Shown here in pieces: positions 34,101 through 42,916 of a stretch of DNA of 64,000 nt; the first letter of the stretch is position 1, and every line of letters begins with the position of its first letter. The translations under genes were made by a program, and so were the position numbers. Where the stretch lies: contig NZ_JAHUWJ010000005.1 of the NCBI RefSeq assembly GCF_019219075.1, positions 248,001 through 312,000 on the forward strand, in the 5' to 3' direction. The stretch is from Chitinophaga sp. sic0106 (GTDB lineage: Bacteria; Bacteroidota; Bacteroidia; Chitinophagales; Chitinophagaceae). The notes beneath the pieces are model-generated. The model ran no database searches. It was not told where the DNA came from and saw only the letters and a program-made list of their open reading frames with translations.

Positions 34101-37100
34101 ACTTTGGGCTACTCCTGCTACCCATTCGCCATTTTTAAAATTGATTACTTCATACCAGTTAATTGTGTTGCCATTTAATAAGGCTTTTTGCAGATTAATG
34201 TCATTCCCTCCCGGATTAATGCCCAAATCTGCAAGTTGTTTTATCAAAGGCGCGAGATTAACGGAGTTAGTTTCATCTACTAAGTCGTATACGTTAATGA
34301 TCCTGGAGTTTATCTCCTTGATTTTTTGCAATGCAGCATTTTTTCTTTGGACCAATGCTGTATTCGAACTATTTATTTGTGAATCAAGGTGAATTAATTC
34401 TACCTCATTAAAAGCTTCTTTATCTTCTATCCGTAAGATGTCTAATTGGATCTGATTGTTTGTTACAAAGTTTTGCAATACTTTGTGCTTAAATAGTAAC
34501 TTGTTGTTTAATTCTCTTATTAATAACTCACGTAATAAATCGGTAAAGTGATTTCTTTCAATTCCATTGGCAACCTGGGCCGCGTCTTCCCGGCTATCTG
34601 AGAATACAACTAGTTTCCTTTCATTTACTTTATCAGGAAGCTGATAGAGTAATTCCTTCGCAAACATTTGACTCGATTTAGCAAAACCTGTTCTGAATCC
34701 TCTTATTGGAGATGTTTTATGTTTGGGCGAATTGTTATCTTTTTTTTGATGGTTTATTCCACAAGCGGGACAAACACTAGGTGTGGCCTTGTGCGTATCT
34801 TCTATTTCGTTATTGGCGTTTCTTATAAAAGCAATATCGAGGTTACGTACATCCTCTCTTTCTATTTTGAAATAGTATCCCTTAATCCAATTTTTGGGCT
34901 CTTTTTCAGCTTTTGTGTGATGTGATTTTATATCGCCCGAAAAAACATTTAAACAAGCAGGCTCCCAATATGCACTAAACTTATTTTGATCTAAATCCTT
35001 ACTGATTACAGGTTGTCTCCAATATCCTGCTGGTCTTTCGTGAGCTATGTGCTCCTGATTTCCAATAGGCCAGAAGATAGCATATTCCTGATAAGTTCTT
35101 TTTTCAAGAAGTTTATGTGGTGTTTTCTCTGGTATTCCTTCTATGTTGGGGCTTAGTGGAAGTAATTCAAATCTCTCATTTCCTATCCCTAATCTACTTC
35201 CACCAAAGAGAGTTGTGCCGCAATTATCGCAATATAAAAGCTCTAGGATACGAAATCCTGCGTCGGATTTAATTTGAGCTTGAGAGTATATTCGTCCCAT
35301 TGTTCTCTCCCCGTCTTTAAATTCTTCATCATTATCTTCTGGCTTTACAGAAGCCCATAACCCCTCTATATTGCGAAAAAAGAAATGAAACCTGAATCGC
35401 GGTAATACTCGATCCTTTTTTTCTCGTTCTATATTTCTATATTCCTCTTCATCAAAAAGTGAACGCGCTATTAATAGTCCACTGAGAGCTTTTCGTAGTT
35501 CATCCTTGTCATTATTTGTTCCGAATAGTTTTTCAGAAAAAATATTCTTATCCTCTGTGTCTCCTTCTGCTCTAATAGAACATACTGCACGCCTATTATT
35601 GTCTAATGAACATGCATCATATAATCGCTCCCTAAGCTGTATTTTTTTATGTAATAGTATTTCAAGTAGCGGGTTTTCATTAGCGATAGCTGATAGATCT
35701 ATATTAAAATAGGAAGCAAGTTCTTGGGCTGTTGAGGAGCATTGCTGTATGAATAACGTACTGGAAATGTCTTGTTTTACTGCATAATAGCTTTCGCTAA
35801 GTTTGATAAATGGTTCGACCGGTAGAAGGTTTTCATGGTTGTTTACCTGATTTATAATGCTGCTTTCTCCCGTAATAATTTCGAATTTATCTGCTGCATT
35901 CTTGACTCCAAAGAAGTCTTCAATGAAATCGATACTTTTAGGGTCGGTTGATTCTAGGGAAGCTGATGATGCGAGGATCCGAAGTTGTTTATGATCTGGG
36001 CTTAGTCCAAGACGATTTAGGATTAGGCGAATAAGATAGGCCACTTCAGTGCCCTGTGTTCCTCTATATAAATGTAATTCATCAATAATTAGATGGAAAA
36101 CCCGTTTGTTTTTTTCAATTTCAATTTCATTATCAGTTAAATGCTTAGAGAATTGATCTTCGCAGTTGAGCCATTTCCTTGTTTCCTCAAAGATGCTGTT
36201 GTCAACATCCCTCATTAGCATAATACTCAACATAGAATAGTTGGTAATCATAATATCTGGAGGTGCTATTTGCATATCAAATCTACAACGCATCTCTGAT
36301 CCATCTAGCCTGGGAAAGAATGAAATTAGGTTTTCCTCTTTATCGGGTAGATTATCATTGTGCGCGATGTAGCTGGCTACATTAATTGCTTCTTGGTTTA
36401 TTGTAATGAGATCAGATTTAAGCTGTTTTACTTTATAGCTGTTTATTTTTTTTAATCCGCTGTTGTCGTAGTTGAATAGTTCACCAGCTACAGGGGTGTT
36501 GCCATTGTATCTGCCAAAGTAAATGCTGTTGTTTCCCGCGTTCTTATTATACCATTCTCGTGTAGAGTCTGAGTCTAAAGCTTTTCGTAGCCTCGTTAAT
36601 TGGTCCTCAACAAGAGCATTCATTGGATATAAAACAAGAGCGCGGACTGCTGCAGGGCGGTTATCGTTAGAACGCTGTTGGCAGTGTTCGGTTAAAATAA
36701 AGTCTTTTGAGGTGTCAACTATTTGACTATCCTTTAGTGTTGTATCTGACCACCATTGGGTTTTGTTTACACCTGTTGTTGGGGCCCAGCTATTAAGTTC
36801 TTTTGATAGTTGAGCAAATAATGGGAGTAGGAATGATTCTGTTTTGCCTGAACCCGTACCTGATGTAATAATACAATGTTTACCTTCTGTTGCCTTTTTT
36901 AGCATTTGTGTTTGGTGAAAGTGTAATGGAATATTAGCCGGAAATAATCCTGTTTTCACCAGCCCTTTAAATATTTCAAGTTCTTCGGGACTAATGTTCT
37001 TTACATCATCTGTTGTTAATTGGTCTATTGTTTTATTGCTTGATTTATAGTCGGGAAGTGGCTCTATCCATGGCTCACGATAAAGAATTCGATCAGTATT

Positions 37101-37214
37101 TAATGTTTTTCGCCTTTCCTTTTCGACATTTTCAAATTTGGTACCAAATGCGGTTTCAATGTATCTAATGTAATTCTCCTTTATTGTGTCAAAAGCAAAT
37201 ATTGGGTCTCTCAT
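31110..37214 (-). CDS. Giant DEAD/DEAH-type helicase with DUF1998 (DruE-like)
   Basis: The 2034-aa protein has a helicase core in two parts: Walker A TSGTGSGKT (117-125), ALVLYPMNALVEDQLTRLR, DELH (near 377), SSAS, and far downstream motifs V-VI (TTLEVGVDIGSLQ, QRVGRAGRRGQ near 1315). It also has a four-cysteine zinc site (CKKCGYSK ... CTIC, about 1570) and a DUF1998-type end (CKDACYDCLKVYRN, about 1870). Fusion of helicase and DUF1998 in one chain of about 2000 aa is characteristic of DruE and unlike DISARM, where they are separate proteins. It is probably the DNA-translocating effector of the system. The frame is intact; start 3 bp after druG. Confidence 0.85.
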   Translation of the reverse strand: MRDPIFAFDTIKENYIRYIETAFGTKFENVEKERRKTLNTDRILYREPWIEPLPDYKSSNKTIDQLTTDDVKNISPEELEIFKGLVKTGLFPANIPLHFHQTQMLKKATEGKHCIITSGTGSGKTESFLLPLFAQLSKELNSWAPTTGVNKTQWWSDTTLKDSQIVDTSKDFILTEHCQQRSNDNRPAAVRALVLYPMNALVEDQLTRLRKALDSDSTREWYNKNAGNNSIYFGRYNGNTPVAGELFNYDNSGLKKINSYKVKQLKSDLITINQEAINVASYIAHNDNLPDKEENLISFFPRLDGSEMRCRFDMQIAPPDIMITNYSMLSIMLMRDVDNSIFEETRKWLNCEDQFSKHLTDNEIEIEKNKRVFHLIIDELHLYRGTQGTEVAYLIRLILNRLGLSPDHKQLRILASSASLESTDPKSIDFIEDFFGVKNAADKFEIITGESSIINQVNNHENLLPVEPFIKLSESYYAVKQDISSTLFIQQCSSTAQELASYFNIDLSAIANENPLLEILLHKKIQLRERLYDACSLDNNRRAVCSIRAEGDTEDKNIFSEKLFGTNNDKDELRKALSGLLIARSLFDEEEYRNIEREKKDRVLPRFRFHFFFRNIEGLWASVKPEDNDEEFKDGERTMGRIYSQAQIKSDAGFRILELLYCDNCGTTLFGGSRLGIGNERFELLPLSPNIEGIPEKTPHKLLEKRTYQEYAIFWPIGNQEHIAHERPAGYWRQPVISKDLDQNKFSAYWEPACLNVFSGDIKSHHTKAEKEPKNWIKGYYFKIEREDVRNLDIAFIRNANNEIEDTHKATPSVCPACGINHQKKDNNSPKHKTSPIRGFRTGFAKSSQMFAKELLYQLPDKVNERKLVVFSDSREDAAQVANGIERNHFTDLLRELLIRELNNKLLFKHKVLQNFVTNNQIQLDILRIEDKEAFNEVELIHLDSQINSSNTALVQRKNAALQKIKEINSRIINVYDLVDETNSVNLAPLIKQLADLGINPGGNDINLQKALLNGNTINWYEVINFKNGEWVAGVAQSFIDKIQGGTFSKLADIFFATLLYSFEGSGLGYITINPDLPEISTYAGKAGISQTLFLEIVNSTIRILGEKYVHNQAKESAFKIEITSYKDLPPQCRKYLEAVAAEIGTPTLQLGQNVFDLLTESRFLLANTGIQIQKLYLKTSLPTDPVWTSPQGKRTHLHKSGGICTYSRAKLNTAPDTICQEIWKKNYLSYSAAIEQRKPIRLHCEELTGQTDNQFERQRHFRNIILDGYEKVKQIDLLSVTTTLEVGVDIGSLQAVMLANMPPQRFNYQQRVGRAGRRGQAYSVILTFCRGRSHDEFYFSNPHKITGDNPPTPFLTMTQERIFKRLLAKEVLRQAYRTISVNENFDEEKSSIHGIFGKIHNWAGKYKPGIIAWIRNNPNHIENIINSLLPQQLKSMKTTFINHISDIESGFVSRLQSVVDNTEIPTDDISQKLAEGGILPMFGMPTDVKYLYHGTKNNSVLGIDRPQSMAIYEFAPAAQKTKDKAIYQTIGFTSEIIKSTDIQGKDTLKNKSSEQTGDSPFYLNRWMLRCKKCGYSKSFNDTNMPEDVQCTICSNSDPLTFSKFKIKSPKAYRTNFLLGMDSRDEADLVTNRPPIYADHSTKDDRNVQSDTIKNTNIIISDKDVTWRVNTNADKFYQGQYYNVRNYNPETRKTFTFSNQWILNGLDNPVYKQDSYQFTLSNPTPEDPLALAINKQTEILKIFPRSYPDELSLDMFRLYPNPNFIDRQSLGVRAGFYSAAFLLQRVLADQLDIDPTEIEIADITKRQLETRNGIIKNAAEIILTDELPNGSGFVRHLYNNFENILNECLNPQKENSYVDKIHSHRNKCKDACYDCLKVYRNMNWHSLLDWRLGLGILRILSTQNYKSGADGNFSSFIEIADWIPFAVSLRDQFVDSFFISEDYPDRNDFIINLNGLPGIKWGSPKAGRPKIILITHPFWNLSSYAEDAEYTKAIAEAHRYIIEKGYSVEDNFECLDTFNLHRRVGWCYEKIVRK

Positions 37215-37216
37215 AT

Positions 37217-40108
37217 TTACATATTTAGTGGTTGGATTTCCTGATTGAACTTTTGGAATAAATTTTCTGCGAATAGTTTTGGGACATTTTCATATAATTG
37301 ATACACAATTTTGTTGTTGTCAATTTGAAGCGTTTTGAATGATGGAGCACGCCCACTTAATAGGATTAAAGATTCAGAAATGAGACGCGGAAGTTGCATA
37401 TTTCTAGGAACAGCCAAGATCCATTGTTCCTGAGAATAGAATATAACCTTTCTTTGACGTTCTGATGCAATTAAGTATGTTCCCCAATTTTCATCTATAT
37501 TGTAGCTTTTTCCGTGGTACCAGAATCGATATAACTTTTTGTATTTGAATACATACAGCACTAATGAAAGATTGGTATTCACTTTGCCATCAAGTTTTTC
37601 AAATCTCAATGTCTGGGTATTGAACACTCTTGCTGCCCAGGAGTGATCTTTCTCGTTTACTAAATTATTGGATAGCATATGTTGCTTGTATTCAGAAATG
37701 GTTGCGCTGAAGTCCTGAAGACCAAATTGGATGATCGCAGGCTTTATCTCAGGCCTTTCTACTTTCTTAAATATTATGTTGAGATCCGATGCTAACTGAT
37801 CTATTTTATGAATCGCTTCTGTTGAGTTTTTGCATTCCGCAGGTGTTAAATATATGGTGTCAGGAAGGAGGTATTTGAGTAACTGATTATCTTGGTCTTT
37901 TATTTCTACGTTTATACAAAGTTTAGTGGCAACTTCTATAAGTTTTAATACATTGTTTCTTGTTCTTGCTCCAATTAATATAGCCACTACGCTTTTTGAA
38001 GATGGTATTATTACTATTTGAGGTTTATTTATGTTTATTTTTCCAGTTGAATACTCGTAATCAAGATGCCCTAGAAAATCATAAAATTTAATTGCTAATT
38101 GTTTGATCCATTTGACTTCATTACTTATATTTTCCCATACATTCCTGTCCGATGTAAGGGTGTCAAATGAGATACAGAAGTTTTCATACGTTGTTTCCCT
38201 CTGACATGAAAGGTATTCTAGTAATAGATTCCCATCCTCGTTTTTTACATTTGGTATATACTCTGATAAAGTTGTCATTGTATAGTTAATAGAGAAGAAA
38301 TCAAGTGTCCATCCTTGTTGATACGCCCATCTGTTATATATAGTGTTACTCCCTAGAATATATGCGTCATCATTTTCAATGGTCGGTTCACCAAATTTGT
38401 TTCTTTTTGATATTTTGTTTTCATTTAATAGAAATGTGCCAGCGGCAGTTTCAATTATTTTATATGGAATTGTATATCCGGCTAGTTCCTCGTCTTTTAT
38501 TTTTATCAGGAAGTTTTTATTGTGCTGGACTGAATCTGGGATATTATATCTTTCAGGAATAAGAGAGTTGTTTGTTAGAAATAGCTGTTCACCTGATTCA
38601 GTATATTCCAGATACACTTTCTCAGTGCCTATGCCTCCTCTTAAATATATTGCAGGTAGCGCATTCTGTAGAAATTCCCTATTATTGATTTTAAGCCCTC
38701 CTGATAGTTCTATTTTTTTAGTTGCTTGAAACCGGAGCGAAGGTTCATCGATATGCTGTATTGTCGGATTTTTAAATCGGTATAAAATATGCCCAATAGG
38801 AATACCTTCCAAATTAATTTGTTTGAAGTTCTGTGGGGTGAAATGTTTTCCCCAGTTATCAATTGACTCCTTCTTGTCAGCCTTGCATAGTAGATACATT
38901 TGTGAAGCTCTGCTAATTTCACTTGTCTCAATCCACACATCGTTTTCCAAACCTGCATATGCACCATTTCTATATAGTATTAAATCATTTTTTTTGGGTG
39001 CTACCTTCCATTTGTTAAAATTATCTTCTGCAATTAGGTTTTGATTGAAAGGTAAAGATATTGCTCTGGAGTAGCCATTGGCTAAATAGGAGATATTTTG
39101 TCCAAGAAGGTTTAGGTCTTCTGGGTATTCATTCTTTGAATAGATGTAGTATTGGTGATCCCATTCATCATTTACTGAATCAATGTTAAATGCCGAGTAT
39201 AAGACCGCAGATACCCATCCCGATTTAATCCTGCCAGTGCTACTTTCAATTTCGTTTTCATAAACATCACCTTCCCATTTTTCATATTCTCTTCTTACTA
39301 TATCGATGATGACCTTAGTTATTTCATCATTCGGATCTTCTATGATGTCGAGAATTTTTCTTGATAGATTTAATTCTTTCTGCCCATATGATTTCAGTAT
39401 GTTGATAATTTCTGCATTTGTAAGAGTTGAATTGGGAACTAATTCGGCCGCCCAGAATAAATTTGGTGTATTTCTTATGTTCTGAGGAGATAGAATACAT
39501 TGTGAGAACGGTGTGCCGACATGAATCCATTTTGGACTGCCAAAGTTTCTTTTTTCGAAGAAGCCGTAATCTGTTTGGTAAAAATGCTTAGACCACTTCT
39601 CTAAATTATCCCAGATATCATAAGAGAAACTCAATGATTTTACATCAGGTTGAGCGATGTTATTTTCCTTGAGAAATTCATTTAATCTTGGATAATAGGC
39701 GTTCGCCCTGTATTGATTCGGGTTTTCTGTTAAAGGAATTACCAGGGTAATGAGAAAAGCTAGATAAAAGGGTGGAACTGTTCCATTTTCGTTTTTAATT
39801 GATATCTCTTCTATTTTAAGGTCGTTATTTGTTTTTTTCTCAAATATCCATTTTTCATATTGCGACCATTTGTTGTTGATGACATTAAACTTATCAAGAA
39901 ATGAATGTTTGTTATGTATTTCAGGGAATCCATTTTTAAGAGCTTTACAATAGTCGCTCCAGCTTTCATCTTTATCGGAAAAATCAAATGATTTCATTCC
40001 TAATAAGGAAATTTCCTGCTGTGTGATGTATAGTAGTACTTCTTTTCCTGCCTTTTCATTATTGAATAAATAACGACTGATAACGTGATTCCATTCGAGA
40101 TATTTCAT
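37217..40108 (-). CDS. Large protein of unknown fold in the Druantia-like operon (candidate DruG)
   Basis: The 963-aa protein is first in the minus-strand operon and lies 2 bp before the giant helicase. It has no signal peptide, membrane segment or catalytic motif that I recognise; the composition is ordinary and the middle part is beta-rich. A protein of about this size beside DruE in a methylase-bearing locus corresponds by position to DruG of Druantia type II. It may recognise phage DNA or regulate the helicase, but this is not shown by the sequence. Confidence 0.65.
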   Translation of the reverse strand: MKYLEWNHVISRYLFNNEKAGKEVLLYITQQEISLLGMKSFDFSDKDESWSDYCKALKNGFPEIHNKHSFLDKFNVINNKWSQYEKWIFEKKTNNDLKIEEISIKNENGTVPPFYLAFLITLVIPLTENPNQYRANAYYPRLNEFLKENNIAQPDVKSLSFSYDIWDNLEKWSKHFYQTDYGFFEKRNFGSPKWIHVGTPFSQCILSPQNIRNTPNLFWAAELVPNSTLTNAEIINILKSYGQKELNLSRKILDIIEDPNDEITKVIIDIVRREYEKWEGDVYENEIESSTGRIKSGWVSAVLYSAFNIDSVNDEWDHQYYIYSKNEYPEDLNLLGQNISYLANGYSRAISLPFNQNLIAEDNFNKWKVAPKKNDLILYRNGAYAGLENDVWIETSEISRASQMYLLCKADKKESIDNWGKHFTPQNFKQINLEGIPIGHILYRFKNPTIQHIDEPSLRFQATKKIELSGGLKINNREFLQNALPAIYLRGGIGTEKVYLEYTESGEQLFLTNNSLIPERYNIPDSVQHNKNFLIKIKDEELAGYTIPYKIIETAAGTFLLNENKISKRNKFGEPTIENDDAYILGSNTIYNRWAYQQGWTLDFFSINYTMTTLSEYIPNVKNEDGNLLLEYLSCQRETTYENFCISFDTLTSDRNVWENISNEVKWIKQLAIKFYDFLGHLDYEYSTGKININKPQIVIIPSSKSVVAILIGARTRNNVLKLIEVATKLCINVEIKDQDNQLLKYLLPDTIYLTPAECKNSTEAIHKIDQLASDLNIIFKKVERPEIKPAIIQFGLQDFSATISEYKQHMLSNNLVNEKDHSWAARVFNTQTLRFEKLDGKVNTNLSLVLYVFKYKKLYRFWYHGKSYNIDENWGTYLIASERQRKVIFYSQEQWILAVPRNMQLPRLISESLILLSGRAPSFKTLQIDNNKIVYQLYENVPKLFAENLFQKFNQEIQPLNM

Positions 40109-40357
40109 ATTGACTTGAAAATGAAAGAATTAGGTTAATAGAGGATTTGATACAGTGCTTGATTATTTTGAAATATGCAGTCTCATTGGATTTCAATTTA
40201 ATAAATCTAGACGGGAATATAAAGTTATAAGGGATTGACTTTAAGCAATTAGCCTGAGTCGGCCGCTGTGAATGCTGATGATAATTCTGTGCGATGCTCA
40301 GTAAAAGTGAGGATATAAGGTCTCACTCCGGCGTCAGTCGGCAAAAAGGGCGCCCAG

Positions 40358-40659
40358 GCCCTCGCTTGCCCCTTCCGCTTCGCTACAGGGCCTGCGCTCC
40401 GTCCTGTCACCCTTTTTGCGCTCCCTCCGCCTTCGTTCGGGCAGCTCCCGGTCTGGCTAAGGGCTGTTTTTACAATAGGTGGCCTTTATGCCCGCCATCC
40501 CTTCGCTGCCCATTTTGTCCGCCCCCCGCCCGCCACCCCCGGCCTTTCATTTTTGATTTTGCCGTCCGCTGGCGCTCCCGGCCAGACATAGGTCGAAGGC
40601 GCGGCCTGCTGCGGCTCGCCCTCGCTTGGCCCCTCCGCTGCGCTACGGGGCCTGCGCTC
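40358..40659 (+). repeat. Imperfect 42-bp direct repeat pair
   Basis: The segments 40358-40399 and 40618-40659 both read gccctcgcttg at the start and gggcctgcgctc at the end, with a few substitutions between. They are 260 bp apart. Confidence 0.65.
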
Positions 40660-40746
40660 TGGCTGCCGCCGCAGCGGCCGGGGGTGGAAGGGCGGCGGGG
40701 GCGGGGCGACAGTAATCCTATTTAGCGGGAGATTATAGCTGCCCGA

Positions 40747-40951
40747 CGATAGTACCCTGATTGAGCGACCGACGTGAGAACCAGGCGCGCGAACACCAGC
40801 ATCTGTACCCTGGTCAGCATTGTACTATCGCGCGGCGTCCGTGCTGGTAGATGATGGGAGCAACAGTTGAACAAAGGCTCAACAGCATCGCTTTGACCGG
40901 CGAAAGAATATTGGCCCGGCTTCAGTTACCCATCATCTACCATCCCGGACG
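40747..40951. repeat. Two tandem long-loop inverted repeats
   Basis: First pair: cgatagtac (40747-40755) with gtactatcg (40822-40830), perfect 9 bp, 66-nt loop. Second pair: 40836-40858 with 40929-40951, 20 of 23 positions complementary including the perfect 14-bp tggtagatgatggg/cccatcatctacca, 70-nt loop. The two structures lie 5 bp apart and have similar size. Confidence 0.7.
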
Positions 40952-41239
40952 TTTGCCGTTTGTTCCTGTATTGTTTTTTGAACTGCCTTTTTCCTTAGCT
41001 GGTTAATGATTGTCTTTCCGACAAGAGAATCCATTCATGGCCTGGTAGCCTACTGACCACCGCGGTCCCCCCAGGTGGATCGGCGCCGGCCTCCGTGGCA
41101 CATAACTTCCCACCACCGGAATGAGCAAGGGAGCTACGGTGAAAACAGAAGGTTACTGGCACAGCAAATACTGCTGATCTGCCGCGCCGGCAAGCCTTAT
41201 ACTACTGATGTTGTGAATTTTGAGAAAAAGGTGGAGAGG

Positions 41240-41398
41240 TTAACGCCTTTTTAGGGCTTTTTGTTCCAGGTGAAACTTTTCCCTGGCTTCTTTCAGGTCT
41301 TTCAATAATAAATCTGGATGGCCCCAGTATTTCAGGCTTAATTCTTCCCTGATTTTTCTTACTTCAGCCACTGCGTCATACTTTTTACTTTTTTTCAT
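41240..41398 (-). CDS. Small antitoxin-like protein (52 aa) after the PIN gene
   Basis: A 52-codon frame starts at 41398 (MKKSKKYDAVAEVRKIREEL) and overlaps the PIN gene end by 14 bp. The product is highly charged and helical with a basic tail (EQKALKRR). Small proteins in this position often act as antitoxins of PIN-domain toxins by inserting a C-terminal stretch into the active site. No DNA-binding fold is clear. The usual VapBC order is antitoxin first, so the reversed order here is unusual. Confidence 0.6.
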   Translation of the reverse strand: MKKSKKYDAVAEVRKIREELSLKYWGHPDLLLKDLKEAREKFHLEQKALKRR

Positions 41399-41855
41399 GG
41401 TCGTTTGGCTTTAAGATTTCGCGCGGGGTTCTGATTTCTATTAACCGGTACCCCATACGCAAATTTATGGAATTATATAGTTTAATCCGGTCAAGGTTTA
41501 CAATATGTTTAAAGTTCCAGCTGGCGAGGATATCAGCGCCATGCAATGTAGCAAGTGCAATATGTAGCGCATCGTTGTAACATTTGTTACTTAAAGCGCC
41601 TTCTGCAATGTAGGTTTCAGCCAGTTTAATGGCCTTTGGATGGCTTTTGATCTCAACCTTAAACCGGTCGGGGATTTCCGTCAGTTTGGCTTTAACTTCA
41701 TCTTTTGCCGGGTCCAATTCCATCATGACTACATCAGATAAAACCAGTTTCTTTATGCCCTGTCTAAATTCATTAAGCAGCGCGTTACTATGTTCTTTAA
41801 ATTCCTTATCAAAACAACCTCCAATTACTGAGGTGTCAGTATAAACATTCAACAT
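41385..41855 (-). CDS. PIN-domain protein (VapC-like)
   Basis: The 156-aa protein has the acidic residues of a PIN domain: Asp in MLNVYTDTSVIGG, Glu in DVVMMELDPAK and Asp in CYNDALHIALA, plus LASWNFKHIVN near the end. PIN proteins are metal-dependent RNases, often toxins that cut tRNA or rRNA. The ATG at 41855 is chosen because the family starts directly with the first strand; the longer frame from 41915 adds an unlikely leader. It overlaps the small downstream gene by 14 bp. Confidence 0.8.
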   Translation of the reverse strand: MLNVYTDTSVIGGCFDKEFKEHSNALLNEFRQGIKKLVLSDVVMMELDPAKDEVKAKLTEIPDRFKVEIKSHPKAIKLAETYIAEGALSNKCYNDALHIALATLHGADILASWNFKHIVNLDRIKLYNSINLRMGYRLIEIRTPREILKPNDHEKK

Positions 41856-42033
41856 GGTTGGTATTTTATTTAAGTGAGGAAGAGGGTTAAAACAAACTGC
41901 CTGATATAGGCACATAGTTGCCCTATGAACACCCGGTGTTCGTTGGTAATGGCTTTTTCATCTTAAAACATAGCTGAAGGACAACCGATCTGCGGAAGAT
42001 GTGCCGGTTGCTTTGGGTTAACAAAAAGAGGGG

Positions 42034-42321
42034 TTATTCCTCCTCGTTCAGGTTTATGGAAGCCAGGAGGCGGCTTATTTGTCGCATCTTTCTTTTGCTG
42101 GCAGTTGGTTCCGGTTGGAGGGGGACAACTGGCAGTTTTTCATTAGTAATTACTAAACGGTTGCGTCGCACCTGGACATTAACCCGGTCACCAATAGCAA
42201 AGCCGGCATCATAAAGCCAGACACCAGCAAGTTGAATACAGGAAACGGATATCCATTGATCGGCTCGTTCCTGATGGAGTTGTTTGACTGTTAAACTTCT
42301 TGTTTTTAATTTGCTTTTCAT
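42034..42321 (-). CDS. SymE-family toxin
   Basis: The 95-aa protein contains the SymE core: ISVSCIQLAGVWLYDAGFAI, then GDRVNVQVRRNRLVITNE. This is the AbrB-like fold of the SOS-induced SymE toxin of E. coli, which affects RNA and protein synthesis. A minus-strand TATATTTG box (42340-42347) overlaps an 18-bp repeat just before the start, and an identical repeat lies nearer the divergent XRE gene. I see no SymR-like antisense RNA, so control may be by the XRE protein. Confidence 0.8.
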   Translation of the reverse strand: MKSKLKTRSLTVKQLHQERADQWISVSCIQLAGVWLYDAGFAIGDRVNVQVRRNRLVITNEKLPVVPLQPEPTASKRKMRQISRLLASINLNEEE

Positions 42322-42323
42322 AT

Positions 42324-42438
42324 TGTTAACTATTTATCACAAATATACTGATTATGTTATAAATATGTAGTTTTATAAGTGCTATTTCAATAGTTTTTAC
42401 GTCATTTTAATGTCATTTTGTGTTAACTATTTATCACA
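42324..42438. promoter_or_regulatory. Two identical 18-bp repeats between symE and the XRE gene
   Basis: tgttaactatttatcaca occurs at 42324-42341 and at 42421-42438 (97 bp apart, same orientation). The first copy lies at the expected transcription start of the SymE gene, directly after its -7 box. The second lies about 80 bp before the XRE start. Perfect identity suggests operators for one regulator, probably the adjacent XRE protein. Confidence 0.65.
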
Positions 42439-42520
42439 TTCTGTATGCCCTTTGTGTTTGGTAATCTCACAACTTAACATTTAATTTTAAATCAGTAGTT
42501 TAGCGCGAAAATCATCCATT

Positions 42521-42832
42521 ATGACATTTGGTGAAAAAGTTACCATTGCGAGGAAACAAAAGAAGTTAACACAAACGGAATTGGGAGATAGTGTTGGTAC
42601 ATCACGGGATATAATAGGAAAGTATGAACGTGATGAAACAAAACCATCAATTGAAGTAGCAGCAAAAATTGCTGATGTTCTGGACTGCTCACTGGACTAT
42701 CTAATAAGAGATATTAACCCCGAAGACGCACTTGCGAAAAAAATCAGGCAGCTTTCTCCAATCAATAAGGAATACGTAATGGCTGTAATTGAAGCTTTTG
42801 AAGCTAAAGAGAAATTACAGGGTAAAAGATAA
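42521..42832 (+). CDS. XRE-family transcriptional regulator
   Basis: The 103-aa protein has a cro/C1-type HTH (GEKVTIARKQKKLTQTELGD, then SVGTSRDIIGKYERDETKPS) followed by a helical C-terminal part of dimerisation type. It is divergent from the SymE gene, and two identical 18-bp repeats lie in the shared 199-bp control region. It probably represses the toxin and itself. It has no typical antitoxin C-terminal domain. Confidence 0.85.
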   Translation: MTFGEKVTIARKQKKLTQTELGDSVGTSRDIIGKYERDETKPSIEVAAKIADVLDCSLDYLIRDINPEDALAKKIRQLSPINKEYVMAVIEAFEAKEKLQGKR

Positions 42833-42916
42833 AGGCTCCCACTTACGCGGAAGCCTCTACACCAAACAAATCCCAAAGGTAACCACACCTTAGCCGGGAA
42901 ACTATTTATCAGCGGC

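Larger units (their letters stand above)
40109..41239. other. 1.1-kb non-coding stretch, GC-rich then hairpin-rich
   Basis: No convincing gene is present. The first part (about 40,320-40,710) is very rich in C and G, unlike the AT-rich Druantia operon beside it, and holds a 42-bp imperfect direct repeat (40358-40399 and 40618-40659). The second part (40,747-40,951) holds two long-range inverted repeats in tandem. The rest, to 41,239, shows nothing I can name. It may be a junction between modules acquired separately or a structured functional locus. Confidence 0.6.

Noticed and set aside
31110..40108. DISARM system
   Set aside because: DISARM has separate helicase (DrmA) and DUF1998 (DrmB) proteins and usually a PLD protein; here helicase and DUF1998 are fused in a 2034-aa chain, as in Druantia.
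40294..40725. 143-aa open frame in the GC-rich gap
   Set aside because: The translation is arginine/proline-rich and the frame follows the high GC of the repeats; no neighbour overlap or family pattern supports it.
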